DNA of 64,000 nucleotides from the NCBI GenBank assembly GCA_905250125.1, contig CAJNOL010000904.1:31296-95295 (forward strand), given 5' to 3'. The notes under the pieces are model-generated. The model saw only the letters and a program-made list of their open reading frames with translations. It was not told the origin of the DNA and made no database searches. Below, one piece after another: positions 1 to 11,253 of the stretch. Position 1 is the first letter of the stretch, and every line of letters begins with the position of its first letter. Origin of the DNA: Rotaria sordida. Taxonomy: Eukaryota; Rotifera; Eurotatoria; Philodinida; Philodinidae. A program made the translations under genes and the position numbers.

Positions 1-402
1 CTAGATGAACTTGATTTTCGTCGTGGTCTTTGGTCGTCTGCACAACAAAACGATATCAATGAACTTCATGAACGATTAAAATCATCAAATTCTAAAACTG
101 TCAATCAATGTGATGCTAGTGATTATACACCACTACATTATGCTGTTCGTTTTCAACCGGCACATACTTGTCGTTTATTACTTGAACATGGTGCTAATCC
201 TAATTGTCAAACTCGAGCATCAAAATCGACGCCTCTTCATCGTGCTATTACATTCAATAATATTGATGCTATTCGTCATTTACTTGAATATAAAGCTGAT
301 CTGACATTAAAAGATATTGATGGACAAACACCAATAGAAAAAGCTATGTCAATAAACAGTGAAATTGCAAATATTCTTCTTCAATCACAGCAATCATCTT
401 GA
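1..402 (+). CDS. ANKRD39: ANKRD39-like ankyrin-repeat protein, 3' part
   Basis: The window opens inside an open reading frame (frame 1, no in-frame ATG at its start) that runs to TGA at 400-402, giving 133 residues. The sequence begins LDELDFRRGLWSSAQQND, which matches the segment just before the ankyrin repeats of the animal protein ANKRD39 (recalled as LEEMDFERGIWSAALNGD in human). At least two clear ankyrin repeats follow, marked by DYTPLHYAV, LLLEHGANPN, STPLHRAI, LLEYKADL and DGQTPIEKA. Ankyrin repeats are protein-binding scaffolds with no enzymatic role, and the partner here is unknown. The 5' exons lie outside the window. Family assignment is good; orthology rests on the short N-terminal motif. 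Confidence 0.8.
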   Translation, partial: LDELDFRRGLWSSAQQNDINELHERLKSSNSKTVNQCDASDYTPLHYAVRFQPAHTCRLLLEHGANPNCQTRASKSTPLHRAITFNNIDAIRHLLEYKADLTLKDIDGQTPIEKAMSINSEIANILLQSQQSS

Positions 403-2139
403 ATTTGTTTTTCGCATGTCTACTTATTCAAGTTTATGTATTATTCATTTCAGAATATAATATGCTCTACTGTATTTTGAATAACTTTTGATAGAAATAT
501 TATAGAGATCTAGGGTTTTGACCATTTCAGAGAGAAGACCCAGAATTATCGAAATTTGATTGGTCAGCAATTGACCAATCAGGTGAGTACTTTGTGAAGA
601 TTTTCGAAAATCATATGCTGAAGCTATTTCCCATTCGACTTATGCAAGGCCGACATTCCTAGTTTGTTCCGTTCGAGAGTTATAAGATTTTTCCGGAGAC
701 CTCCAAGTGCAACCAATTGCTATGCGATCATCCGAAAAAGTAACTAGGTAGTAGTAGTTCAGCTTGCTGAGTCGAATGGTGATACTTCTCGTTAGGTTTG
801 AAATGATCTGACTCTTTTATCTCAATATTTTCAAAATGTCGACTCCTTTGTCACATGAAGGTTATTTGTGGAATTCTATAAATATAGAGATAATAAAGTC
901 AGATCATTGCGAACCTAAAAACAAATACCATCATTTGACTCACCACGGTAAATTACCCTTGCCTAGATGCTTTTTCGGATGATTACAGGTCAGTACTGTT
1001 GACAAATCAAATTTTGATATACTTCGATGGTTTCGAGTCTTCTCTCTTGAATAATGATAATCGCAGGTCTCTCTGATGCTCCTTTCAAAAGATAGTGCAG
1101 CACATTATATTTTGAAATGGACATAAAAAAAAAACGATTTCTGCAATTGTAAAGTGAAAGAGAAAGCAATTTTGAGCTATGTTTTTCGATCTGTGTTGAA
1201 CACATAATGCGAGTAATAAATGTATATTTTATTTCATTTATATAATATAACATTGAAAGTAATCATGTATATGCTTGATTATTCTTAACTGTTGACGATG
1301 ATCTACTGCATACTAGATTCGAGAATATGGACTATTATTTATTGGTTTAGATAGACGAGAACAAAAAACAATAAATAAGATCAAAACAATATTCGCTCGA
1401 ATGATCCTGTAGTAAAAGCTATATATGCTGCTGTTGTCACCAAAAAAGAATAATATTAACTGTGAATGTCATATAAAATGTGAGCTGAAAAAAAAGTCAA
1501 AATCAACAGAAAAGAAAAGAAGAAGGTCATATTCTCGTACTTTTTTTCTTTGGGTAAGTTCGTACAAAATAAAGAAGAGAAAGGTAACTGTACAAAAAAA
1601 GGACATTTTCTTGATGATTTTTTAAAATGGAGTGTTTGAATAGAAGAAATTCGTTAGTTTGAGGAGTCATATTTTTTCTTTCTCTTATAAAGAAAATTTT
1701 TTGATTGATTTTTTCTTTTGAGACCCAGCGAAATTAAAAATTAATGTCTCGGAATAAATAGAACATTGTCCAGTTTAATAAATATTTTTCTCTTTAGTTA
1801 TAGGCCCTTCAGTTAAAATTTTTAATTAGATTTTTCGATATAAAAATTCCTGTAAAAAAGATCTTGTCTGTATTTCACACTTTTATCTAGAATAATCTCT
1901 ATGTATGAGAAAAAAATATTTCTTGTAGTTCTCCTATGACAAACTGACTGAAGAGATTAACCTTGACGTCCTTTATTCAAGTATATAGCCTCATTTTGTA
2001 TGTTCTTTGTGACATATGAATATTGACAAACTAATAATAATACGTTGACATTAATTGTATTTTGATGAAAAGATCATCAACACGAAGATTTTTACATCAA
2101 TATTCAAAATTTTGTTGTTACTTGTTTTAAGACAATAAA
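403..2139. other. Intergenic region without a recognisable gene
   Basis: No convincing coding region was found on either strand. The stretch holds one long imperfect inverted repeat (725-985, listed separately). The rest is AT-rich with poly-A and poly-T runs. Short open frames at 990-1253 (-) and 1425-1625 (+) are low-complexity and match nothing I know. Confidence 0.6.
725..985. repeat. Foldback element with about 100-base inverted arms
   Basis: The left arm (about 725-823) and the right arm (about 886-985) are imperfect reverse complements. Matching blocks are ATCATCCGAAAAAG with CTTTTTCGGATGAT at the outer ends, GAGTC around the middle, and TAGGTTTGAAATGATCTGAC with its counterpart GTCAGATCATTGCGAACCTA near the loop. 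The unpaired centre is about 62 bases and has no coding capacity. The size and structure fit a MITE-like foldback transposon remnant. Target-site duplications were not identified. Confidence 0.75.
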
Positions 2140-2940
2140 ATGCCGTCGAATTTATTTCTAACGTTATTTAATTCTACTAATGCAACAATTACAAATGAAA
2201 CTATAAATGCTTATGATTATGAAGGTGCAGCTATTTATGTAGCTGTTATATTAATTTGGTATTCAACTGGTTTAGCATTAATGTTATTTCTTCAAGTACG
2301 TCCACGTACATTTCAAAGTCAATTTTTACTTGATTATCAAACAAATGATGTATCAAAATCATTTTCAACAAATCCATTTGGTAATTATCATAATGTTGAA
2401 GCTCATAGTGTAAAAAAACATATTCTTAATGAATTAAAAGATCCAGAAAGACGACAACGTTTATGGAAAATATATTATTCATCAAAAGAAAAACAAAATG
2501 AACCACATCCACGATATTATAAAACAATTACAGCAGATAGTGTAACTATTGGTCGTATTAATAGAAAATTAGCTGATATTCATAGAATAGATGCACGAAA
2601 TCGAGATGATTCAATACTATCATCATTAGATGTATCTTCAAATGTTAATCGATCCGATGGAACAAAATTTCCTAATAAACGATTTACTTCATTACGTAGA
2701 ACAAGTTATGTGCCAACAAATAATCGAGAACTACCTGTTCCAATTCAATCTCAACCTGATACACAAACAATAATTCCAAATATCGAAGTCAAACCTATTA
2801 TAGGTGAAAAACAACCAACAGCGCTATTGGCCAATGGTTCACATAAACGAATTAATAAATTTTCAAATCGATTTACCGTTGAAAAAGTACCGGAAAATAA
2901 TAGTAATAGTTCTACTATACAAGAGAATACAACAAAATAG
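2140..2940 (+). CDS. Single-pass membrane protein of unknown function
   Basis: An uninterrupted 266-residue frame starts at ATG 2140, in a good A-rich context, and ends at TAG. The N-terminus carries potential N-glycosylation sites (NSTN, NATI, NETI). One hydrophobic segment follows at about residues 29-52 (AIYVAVILIWYSTGLALMLF), ending in the basic QVRPR. The rest is a long polar, probably cytoplasmic tail. A conserved-looking block, LKDPERRQRLWKIYYSSKEK, lies near residues 98-117. No cleavable signal peptide is evident, which suggests a type III topology with the glycosylated end outside. The layout resembles KCNE-type potassium-channel beta subunits, but I see no diagnostic KCNE motif, so this is only a possibility. 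Codon usage is like the neighbouring real genes. Confidence 0.7.
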   Translation: MPSNLFLTLFNSTNATITNETINAYDYEGAAIYVAVILIWYSTGLALMLFLQVRPRTFQSQFLLDYQTNDVSKSFSTNPFGNYHNVEAHSVKKHILNELKDPERRQRLWKIYYSSKEKQNEPHPRYYKTITADSVTIGRINRKLADIHRIDARNRDDSILSSLDVSSNVNRSDGTKFPNKRFTSLRRTSYVPTNNRELPVPIQSQPDTQTIIPNIEVKPIIGEKQPTALLANGSHKRINKFSNRFTVEKVPENNSNSSTIQENTTK

Positions 2941-3890
2941 CATGATTAATGATTTTGATGTACACAACTAAGTGTCTAACAAAAATTCTAATCAATACTT
3001 AATCATGATTAGACTAAGGAGACAATTTTGAACTCTTTGCCAATGAATACATTAATTCAAGATCTTCATATATATGTATATATAGTTTATAGAATAAAAT
3101 ATAAATTACTAAAACATGAAACATAATAGAATTGCTTCTGAAGCAGTGTCAAATAAATTTTGGACCATAAAAAAAGTTAATTTATATGTAAATGAAGAGT
3201 GATCCCTACTCATTTATATTTACACCAGTTTCGAGCACTTAGGACAACGATTTAAATGGCATGTAATATAATGCTATTATTATTGCTCTTAATAATAGTG
3301 ACATAAACATAAGAATTGTGATAATTAAAATTTCGCAATCGATCTCCAGTGAATGTTCTAGCTTCAAGGTACTGAAAAGGTTACCCTAATACCACTACAT
3401 AACAGAAATTTTTGTGTACATCAGCACCTTAGAACACGTTTCGGTTTTTTAGTATTTGACTCTAGAATGCATCTAAGTATTCAATCGGCTAACTTGTTCA
3501 AAAATTTTTCATATAATTCTATAGAAACTGGACAAATAGCCGAACGAGTGCCTAACCAGTATCCATGTACTGAGACAATTTGCAACTCGACACTCGACTA
3601 ATATTCTATTATATAATAGTAGCAGGATACTCGAAAATGTATCCTACTGAAAATGTTCTAGTACATGAATACTTTGAACTCAGTACATTCATTAGGGCCA
3701 GTATTCTTTTTAAAGAAGTTTTAATGAACTATAAATTCATCATGTGTAATATAACATAATTATACAAAACGATACATAGTTATCTAGATCGCTTCTTCGA
3801 TAGATATTATGAATAATTATTCGCATCATCAACTAATTTATATGCCAAATTAATGAAAGACGTTAGTAGTAACAAAATTAAAAAGGTGTG
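2941..3890. other. Intergenic region, nothing recognised
   Basis: AT-rich and without a supported gene. A short imperfect hairpin lies near 3185-3232, where a TATGTAAATGA arm pairs with TCATTTATATTTACA. The overlapping small frames from 3807 onward on both strands are hydrophobic or low-complexity. Confidence 0.5.
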
Positions 3891-3905
3891 TAGGAAAAAT
3901 GTTCT

Positions 3906-4990
3906 ATTCAAAAACGATAACGATTCAAAACATAGAACAAGGATTGAATTACGAACTATTGATGAATTATTTAGTGCAAGAGTTTCACCTGAAGATGAAG
4001 CTGCAAATTTTGCAGATATGTGATTTTTTGACAATATTTTTGGAATCATTCTTAACTCTATCCATGCAGTGGTTACACGTATTTTTTTTGCTGCTTCTTT
4101 ACATATTCTGTATTCTTTCGTTTCTTGTAAGAATGTCCCATCCAAAATGGACAATCCTACAATGTTGTCGATCAATAGAATCAAGTTTACAACTTCGATG
4201 CAACCGTTCGTGTGTATGTAATGATGAATAATGTCCCACTTAATGTGAATAATGAAATTTTGCATGAACACCAGTTACTTTATGGCAACGGCCTAGTGAA
4301 TTACCCATCGAGCACTAGTCCAGTCTCATCTATGTCAGTTACAATCGCCTACCAATTAAACGATTCACTAGTCTTCGTTAGTTCGTCTTACACCAGAATA
4401 TCATCATCATCAATCAGCAGATGATCTCCTCCATCAACATGCCTTCCTTACTCTTACAATCATCAATATTACATTGCAACGTGTATCAATAACAAGCATT
4501 AATATCACAGCACGATATTCATCGTTGATGATTAATCCAATAGTATCTCTTCAACATCAATCGCATCACAAGCAAAGCGAGGCCGCAATGATATTAACAA
4601 TGATTTTGGATCAAATATATAGATGCAATCTTATTATTCTCAGTTGATTCGTGTCGCTCTCGAACAATGTGCCAATCAAATCTATCGATCACATTAGTAA
4701 GGCATACTTCAGTCGACCTCGCCAAAAGCAATCAGTACAATTCAAATACGGTCATTTCTCGATGTCTGGCAGCGATGATCAAAACAATCATCTATAGTAT
4801 GTCGTTCCGCCACATCTCGCTATCAGTACTCGCACTTCTCGACCATTTTCTTGCAGGAAGTTCGTGAAAAGATGTTGTTAATGATCTTATTCAACATGCG
4901 ATGAATAATTTCAATTTCGAATCAAAAATTGTTGCCTATTGTCGTGCACGTGTTGAAAATGATGAATTTTGTATCGTGATTGTCATGGCC
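3906..4990 (+). pseudogene. Decayed coding remnant, family not identified
   Basis: Several short blocks on the + strand read like protein but are separated by stops and frame changes. The first, near 3910-4023, includes ELRTIDELFSARVSPEDEAA and ends at a stop. A second, near 4630-4700, reads SQLIRVALEQCANQIYRS. A third, near 4869-5012, reads DVVNDLIQHAMNNFNFESK and continues with IVAYCRARVENDEF before a TAA. The third block is acidic and helical-looking with one conserved-looking cysteine. I cannot assign a family; a nematode-type ground-like domain was considered but the cysteine pattern is incomplete. Whether the blocks belong to one former gene is inferred from their order and common strand. 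Confidence 0.3.
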
Positions 4991-5552
4991 ACTGGGCATG
5001 ATATATCCTAAGATACTCATTTATCCTTTCTTACTAGTGTAATCGTGTAGTCTGCTTGTCTTGTGATGCATTCTGTTTCATGTGCTTTGTGTCTTATGAT
5101 ACATTCTGATTTTGCTTATTCTTTTGTTCTTTTTCTTTCCCTTTTGGAATGTTTATATTTTTTTCGATATATATACATATGTTTTGCACATGTAAAAATG
5201 TTTTCTCGATTCTGCATGTGTAAAAAGAGAATGAATGAAGGAAGTTTAACAGTGATATTCATTGAAAATAGTGAATGGTTTATCTCCTTTATACAATCGT
5301 GGTGACTAACGTATAATACTGGTAGGATGAAAATTTATAACGAGAATTCCGTCAACTTCTCCTCAACTATCTCTAACTTTACCATCAGTTTGCTTAAGAA
5401 ATGAATCCTAACAACCAGTGCAAGCTATCAAACTTGAATTAAAATCCACACAATCTGGTAATCCGGTATTAGAAGCAGAAGAAATCTCGATTATATAGAT
5501 ATATATAAAGCACAAAGTTATTCAATATTATTTCTAGGTTAATGATTTAATC

Positions 5553-5777
5553 TGTTCCAATTGTTTTGAAATCGTAAACTTCCGAAAAAAGTGCCTGCAA
5601 CTGGATGAAATTACGTGTAAAGTATGCAACGAAAAATCCTCTAATCTAAAAGACCACCAGTGTTTCGGCATACTAAAACGTATCCATTGTGGCAAATCGC
5701 ATAATTCAAACGATAAAAGATGCGGTGTAGTGAAAGAATCTCGAGTCGGATGTAATTTTTCTGTTAATTTAAAATAA
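5553..5777 (+). pseudogene. Zinc-knuckle fragment of a retroelement gag-like protein
   Basis: An open stretch without its own start ends at TAA 5775-5777. It carries three spaced Cys/His clusters: CSNC followed by a downstream C, CKVC with a later H and C, and HCGKSHNSNDKRC. Such a run, ending in C-G-x-x-H and a final Cys, is typical of the C-terminal zinc knuckles of gag-like ORF1 proteins of non-LTR retrotransposons (R1/CR1/Jockey type, from general knowledge). One Cys of the third knuckle is missing, and no intact upstream ORF1 or reverse transcriptase was found. It is a degraded fragment. Confidence 0.55.
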
Positions 5778-5968
5778 ATTTTAATTTAACCTAGATCTAA
5801 ACTATAGACAATTTAATTTATTATAAATTTAAAAAGAAAGACAGCTATTAATTAAACGATTTAATCAACAAAAACAAAACAATAGCCCAACACAGAACAA
5901 ATATTTATTTCATCATGAATTATTATGGAAATGAAATATTATTATTTGCTGAATATGTGAAGAAAAAA

Positions 5969-6370
5969 ATGTGCAAAATTAGTTTCAAATATTAAAATAA
6001 ATTTTGTATTTCGAAAAACAAATTCATTAAAAATTGTAGTTTCACCATTACAGACAGGCAAAGATTCTAATTGTATCGATTGCAAAATTATTCATAAAAT
6101 TTAATGGCAAAATTGTGATTCAGTTTATATTGGAGAAACAGCTCGTGAAAAGACAAACAGAATTCAAAAATCATCAAAAAAATGTTAATAATATAGACCT
6201 TAACTTTTACATATTTCAACATATTTACCAAAATTCTCATGTGATAAATTTTTATGACATTAAAACACTTAGTTATAAATCTGATTGAAGAAGAAGAATA
6301 ATTAAAGAATCACTTTTCACACAAGAAATAAAATCGGAGATCAAGAGACACAGCATTTTGCTAATAGTCT
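5969..6370 (+). mobile_element. Degraded Penelope-like element 3' end (GIY-YIG endonuclease)
   Basis: In one frame the sequence reads through a linker, then DCKIIHKI, an in-frame TAA, and then CDSVYIGETAREKTNR. The C-x2-C-x..-C-D-x-VYIGETGR pattern is the start of the GIY-YIG endonuclease domain at the C-terminus of Penelope-like retroelements. Further pieces in a shifted frame resemble the rest of that domain: FQHIYQNSHVINFYDIKTL, then RRRIIKESLF. At least one stop and one frameshift make it non-functional. Most bdelloid telomere-associated Athena elements lack this domain, so this is more likely an endonuclease-positive lineage. The reverse transcriptase portion was not recognised upstream. 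Confidence 0.6.
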
Positions 6371-9300
6371 CACAAACAACGCAGTAATACACAATTTAGT
6401 AGCCATATTCATCCTATTAATATCCATTTTTCACATAGATATTCATCACACTCAATCTTTTTTTGTGTTTTCCGAAACGCTTCTTATTTTAAATAGTGAA
6501 ATTTCCTGGGCCTTGAACTGTTGTGAAGTCTTTCTTTTGTATGACTCCTATAGATGCTATTTAATTCAGAGTTCGACGTTTTACAGAGTTTTTTACAACG
6601 TATTGATACATAATGTAGAGTTCACAGAAGCTTTATAGAAGTGTAAAGACCCTCTTTTGAGATGGTTAACAAGTGATACTGAGTTGTTGCACAGTGTTTT
6701 TTAATGAATCAGCGACCGATTGTCTGATTTGTTTGCAATGGACGGTTGATTTCAGTTTTGATTTTCCTAGCAATTGATCTGTTGACTGTGAATCCTGTAT
6801 GGTAACAACAATTTAGTACTGGAGAAACATATTCTGTATTCAGAGAGTACCGTTGATAATTGATAGTTCCATGAGAAAATCTTAAGCATAGAATTGCAAA
6901 AAAGGTATCTTTATGATGTCAAGCTTTCCACTGTCATAACAAGAATTTGATGAAAAGAAGAAGACATTGCTTGTTTTTTACAGAGCACATTTGATTAATG
7001 AATGTCTGCTTTTGACCATTGTCAAAAAAGATCTCGTTTAAATATGAACTTGATGTAGAATCAAGAAGTTTGACATATTTAGAAATGTGTTAGTGAAATA
7101 AGGATACTTATCTATTTGTTCATAGTTGTGTTTTTAACCATCAAAATCCAAAACTCAATAATGGCGCATGCGCTTTGTAGTTACCGAAGCGCTGATTATC
7201 TTTTTCTCCGACGCAACTCTTTTCTCATCTTGGCTTCCAGAGTCACTACAAAAAGAGTGTAACTCTCTTGAATCTTATTTTCACGTAGGACTACGATTCG
7301 CAATAGGCCACATACGAGTCAACACAAAGTGAACCAAGCATGCTCGAGTGACAGAAAATAAAAGGAGTCAATAAGAATTATTGAAAACATAACAAAGGTA
7401 AAACAATGGTCAACTTATCTACTCTCCACAGTACAGGATAGTAATGAACATGCGTTACATATTTCCCAGTTTCCTATCATCAAAAAAACCTATAAATCAT
7501 TAGGATATTTGTTTTTCAGATTTCATCTAAGGAAATGCTTTCTGATTATGTTAAGCTAGTAATCTCATGAAAATCAATGCCGTAAGTGGTAAAATGTTTC
7601 GCTATGTCTTCCGAACATAATGTGAATAAAATAGCACAAATTGGTAAATGAAGGAAACTTGATACTATGTAAAGATAACTGTAACTAAGTAGTATACTTA
7701 TCTCTTACTTTTGTATACAACGCATTTAAAATGTTGTACTTCTTTGGGGTCGATTTTATTCTCATAGGCATTGTGTCACAAGTTTCTTTTGGAAAAGTAC
7801 AGATAATTAAGGGAGATACGACCGGAATATGGTATATCATTGTGATACTTGTGAAGAAAAACATAATTTGTTGATGAATATAGGTACTAGGCATGAAAGT
7901 GAGTCTAGAGAAAAATAACCAAATGATACTTTGACTAAAAAAAGAAAAGGAGCCGTGCAGACGCATATCACCTTCCGATGAAATAATCCGTCTGTGTGCA
8001 ACTTTGATATAGAACATTGGAAACCACTACTTTCAGTTGCAACAAGAACAGATGCTTTCTCGTTCTGTCTAGTAGAAGGATAGAAGAAATAAAGATGAAT
8101 AGAATACAACGAAAATTGTTCGATTGATTATCTAGATACGAAATGACATTCACTTTATTTGGTTAGGTTTAATGAGATGAATATAAAACTTCGAAATGAG
8201 GTCAAGTTTTTCTTCAGATGATTCATCGTTATGAATCAACGCCATGATTGTAATAATGTTCAATGGAGACTCGAATATGAATCTTTGTATTGAACATAAA
8301 TATAGTACGAGTCAAATTGAATAATGCACATAATATTCATTCAAAATGAACACGATGTTTCATGTTTGGCTATGACGAATGTTTGTAAAGTCTTCTAACT
8401 CAACAAGATACATTTGAGTCATATCGTTCTCTATTGACTTATGTGACTATGTTCATACATTGTATGCACCAGAGATGGGCATAGAACAGGACTAAAATAT
8501 AATTTATGTCTTATCCTGCCATCCACCAGGATGAAGTAAGGCATCATGACAGGGGAAAAAAGGTTGTCCTATGCTTCTCTCTCGTAGGAATCACCCTCTA
8601 TTTACATATAAACTAATTTTTTGTTGAACTTCAGAATTTAAGAGACATTCTTTACGTGTCACTATCCGTAGTGTGAGAAAGAAAGTTGTGAAACTTTCTC
8701 GTTATAAATTGTAATTTTCATTAAAATTGAAGTTCGACAAAAACATGAATAACTCAAAGCCTACTTTCTATAATTATACATAAAAAATAACATATTATTT
8801 TCGATGATTACTACAAGAAAATTAATTTCTATTTTATCATCTTATTCTTGTCTCTACATATGAATATGTTTACATTTAAATTAAATACATATAGACTTTT
8901 CTCAGTGTCAAAATAAAATTATTGTCAATGACAATAAATATGTATTAATAGTTCCGAGTTTCTTGTCTATTTATAAAATGTCTTGCATATGATAGAAGAA
9001 CTGTTGACATACTAAAATATATGAAAATTTTTTGAAGCAAATTAATTTTTAATACGTAACTGTTCTGTATGGATTACGAATGCATCTCGATGTAAATTAC
9101 ACTTAATCAAAAAAAGAAAAAAAAAAGACTAAAGAATATTCAATTGATTATGTTCTATCCTTCGGCATTGATCTATTTAGCCATCTGGAAAAAAACATTA
9201 GTCTGTTTATGCTTTAGGCATTCGGAAAGCTTGAGAAATACCATTGTTCTATATTTCATTCCCGAATCATTTCTTTCTATCGATCATACGTTATTATATC

Positions 9301-10280
9301 GTGATAATTTGTCTACAATATGATTTGTTGTAATGATAGTATTAAGCACTCAATTAATAATCCACTTAAATTTCTTCAGAATAATTTATCGTGTTCATGT
9401 CAAATTATTAATAATAATGAGAAAAAATTAATAGATCTAGTTCAAGAATATAGTATAGTATGACTTGCCATCATTAATATATAATTTGAAAATTAAAATT
9501 AATTTCTGATTTTTCATATTAATTTAACTTTATACAGTAAAATGAAGAAGTTTTACTATTAGAACAATGGATTCTATAAAAGTAAATCTATAATACGATT
9601 TATTCTTAAAGCTTAACAGAGAATAGTTCGTTCTGTTATCATTTTCTTTTTTGTTCTATTTCTCACAACTATTCTACATCGTTCTTTGTCTATAACCATC
9701 AATAATTAATTATATTGAAAAACTTTTTTTAATGGGTTTGTTTAAATTATATTTCCGGTGTCATATATATTTATATATATATTTTTCTAACACGTTGCTT
9801 TCTTTCCTAAAGCTATTATATTAAATTATATGGAGAAGAAGAAGAGAAAAGAATCTCATTTTTCATTACTACTCAATGCAATTCACGAAACGGAACACAG
9901 GCATACAAATAATAGTGAGTAATAGTAACATAGACGCATTCAGCCAGACATATCTAAAAGCGCAAAAGTCGACTGAGAACAACAACAACAATAATAACAA
10001 CAACAAGAATACGGAAGAATAGGAAAAAAAAAGTCATCAGATCGGGTACTCATCAATAATTCTTTTTTCTTTAAACTTCGTGCATATGCTTGAACAAAAG
10101 TAGTATTGTGAATAATGAAGGCAAGCAATAAGAATGTGAAGAGAAAAAAAAACTCCAGGAAATACTATTGATTTAACTGCGTGCATTCAAAACAACATTA
10201 TTAACAGAAAAAGAAATGCAGAGAGAGAAAAATAATTCATCAAGCTTTTTTTTCACAATCTGATTTTCTATTACGCAAAT
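6371..10280. other. Long gene-poor intergenic region
   Basis: About 3.9 kb without a convincing gene on either strand. The frames at 7685-8153 (-) overlap one another and have no domain signature. A small hairpin sits at about 8505-8555 (CTTATCCTG pairing with CAGGATGAAG). A 47-codon frame at 9320-9463 begins MICCNDSIKH but has no supporting context. The last kilobase is rich in poly-A, poly-T and AT-dinucleotide tracts. Confidence 0.5.
8505..8555. repeat. Short foldback hairpin
   Basis: Near-complementary arms (CTTATCCTG and CAGGATGAAG) flank an 8-base loop, with partly pairing sequence outside. No coding content. Comparable hairpins recur elsewhere in the window. Confidence 0.4.
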
Positions 10281-11253
10281 ATGACGAATTGTTTCTTTCT
10301 AATCTTAATTATATTTTATTATTTTGAACAATTACAAACACAACATTATCCATATAAACATTATTCACGACACCCAGTCAGTGAAAGTATTTATGATAAT
10401 ACAACAATTGCTGAATATGATGATAATAGTGACATGTGTCATTTGTCTGTAAGATGTCCTTCAGTATCTAATCTCTGTAATGTAGATTCATTGTTTTTTT
10501 TTTCTTTAAATTAATTATAAATTTTTATCATAGCACCTTATGATCGAGATGGTCGTAATCGTCGTTTTAGTGTTGATACTTTCTTAGCAATGCATGGACC
10601 ACCGGGACCACCTGGTATTCCAGGTCCACAAGGCAATTCTGGACCACGAGGTGCTGTTGGATCTCAAGGTATCTATATTTATTAAATCAAGAAAAAAGAT
10701 TATCCGTATGTTCTATGTAGGTGATGTTGGTCGATCAAAAGAACCAATACCTATTGTAGCTTTTGTAGCTTATCTTCAAAGAATGCTTTCAATTGAATCA
10801 AATCGTTCAGAACCTATTATTTTTGAAAATGCTGATGTTAATGAAGGCAATGGTTATAATCCAAAAACAGGTATATTTACAGCTGCTTATCGAGGTATAT
10901 ATAAATTTAGTATAACAATTATGGCACAAATGGATTCAATTGTAAGTTTGATAAAAAAACAACAGAAATAATCTTATTTTTGTATATTTAATACATATTA
11001 GGCTACTGTACGTATAGTACATAATGAAAATAAAGTACTCGGTATGATTCGATGTGATTGTCGACGTCGTTTTTCACATGTTCGTGCATCTGTTTATGCT
11101 GAATTAGATGTTTATGATCGTATTATGGTTGAAGCACTTGGTGATCTTAATGATCCAGGTCAAACAGCTCCACGTAATAATATATATGGTTATACATATA
11201 CACATTTTAGTGGTCTACTTTTATTTTTAACAGATATTCTATCAATAACTTAA
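10281..11253 (+). CDS. Secreted collagen-like C1q-domain protein
   Basis: Four exons (10281-10476, 10534-10668, 10721-10941, 11002-11253) join with GT..AG introns of 52-60 bases into a 267-residue protein; phases agree throughout. The N-terminus is a hydrophobic signal peptide (FFLILIIFYYF). A short collagen stretch follows with GPPGPPGIPGPQGNSGPRG. The C-terminal globular domain has C1q/TNF features: VAFVAYL, YNPKTGIFTA, YRGIYKFSI and a final THFSGLLLF strand. Proteins of this kind form trimers outside the cell and act as pattern-recognition or adhesion molecules; the ligand cannot be told. The collagen run is short, with about seven G-x-y triplets, so the trimer stalk would be small. No neighbouring gene hints at its role. 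Confidence 0.85.

Noticed and set aside
7685..8153. Three overlapping frames on the - strand
   Set aside because: They overlap in different frames, share no protein-like composition, and lack splice-linked partners.
9320..9463. 47-codon frame starting MICCNDSIKH
   Set aside because: No signal peptide, domain or exon context; expected by chance in AT-rich DNA.
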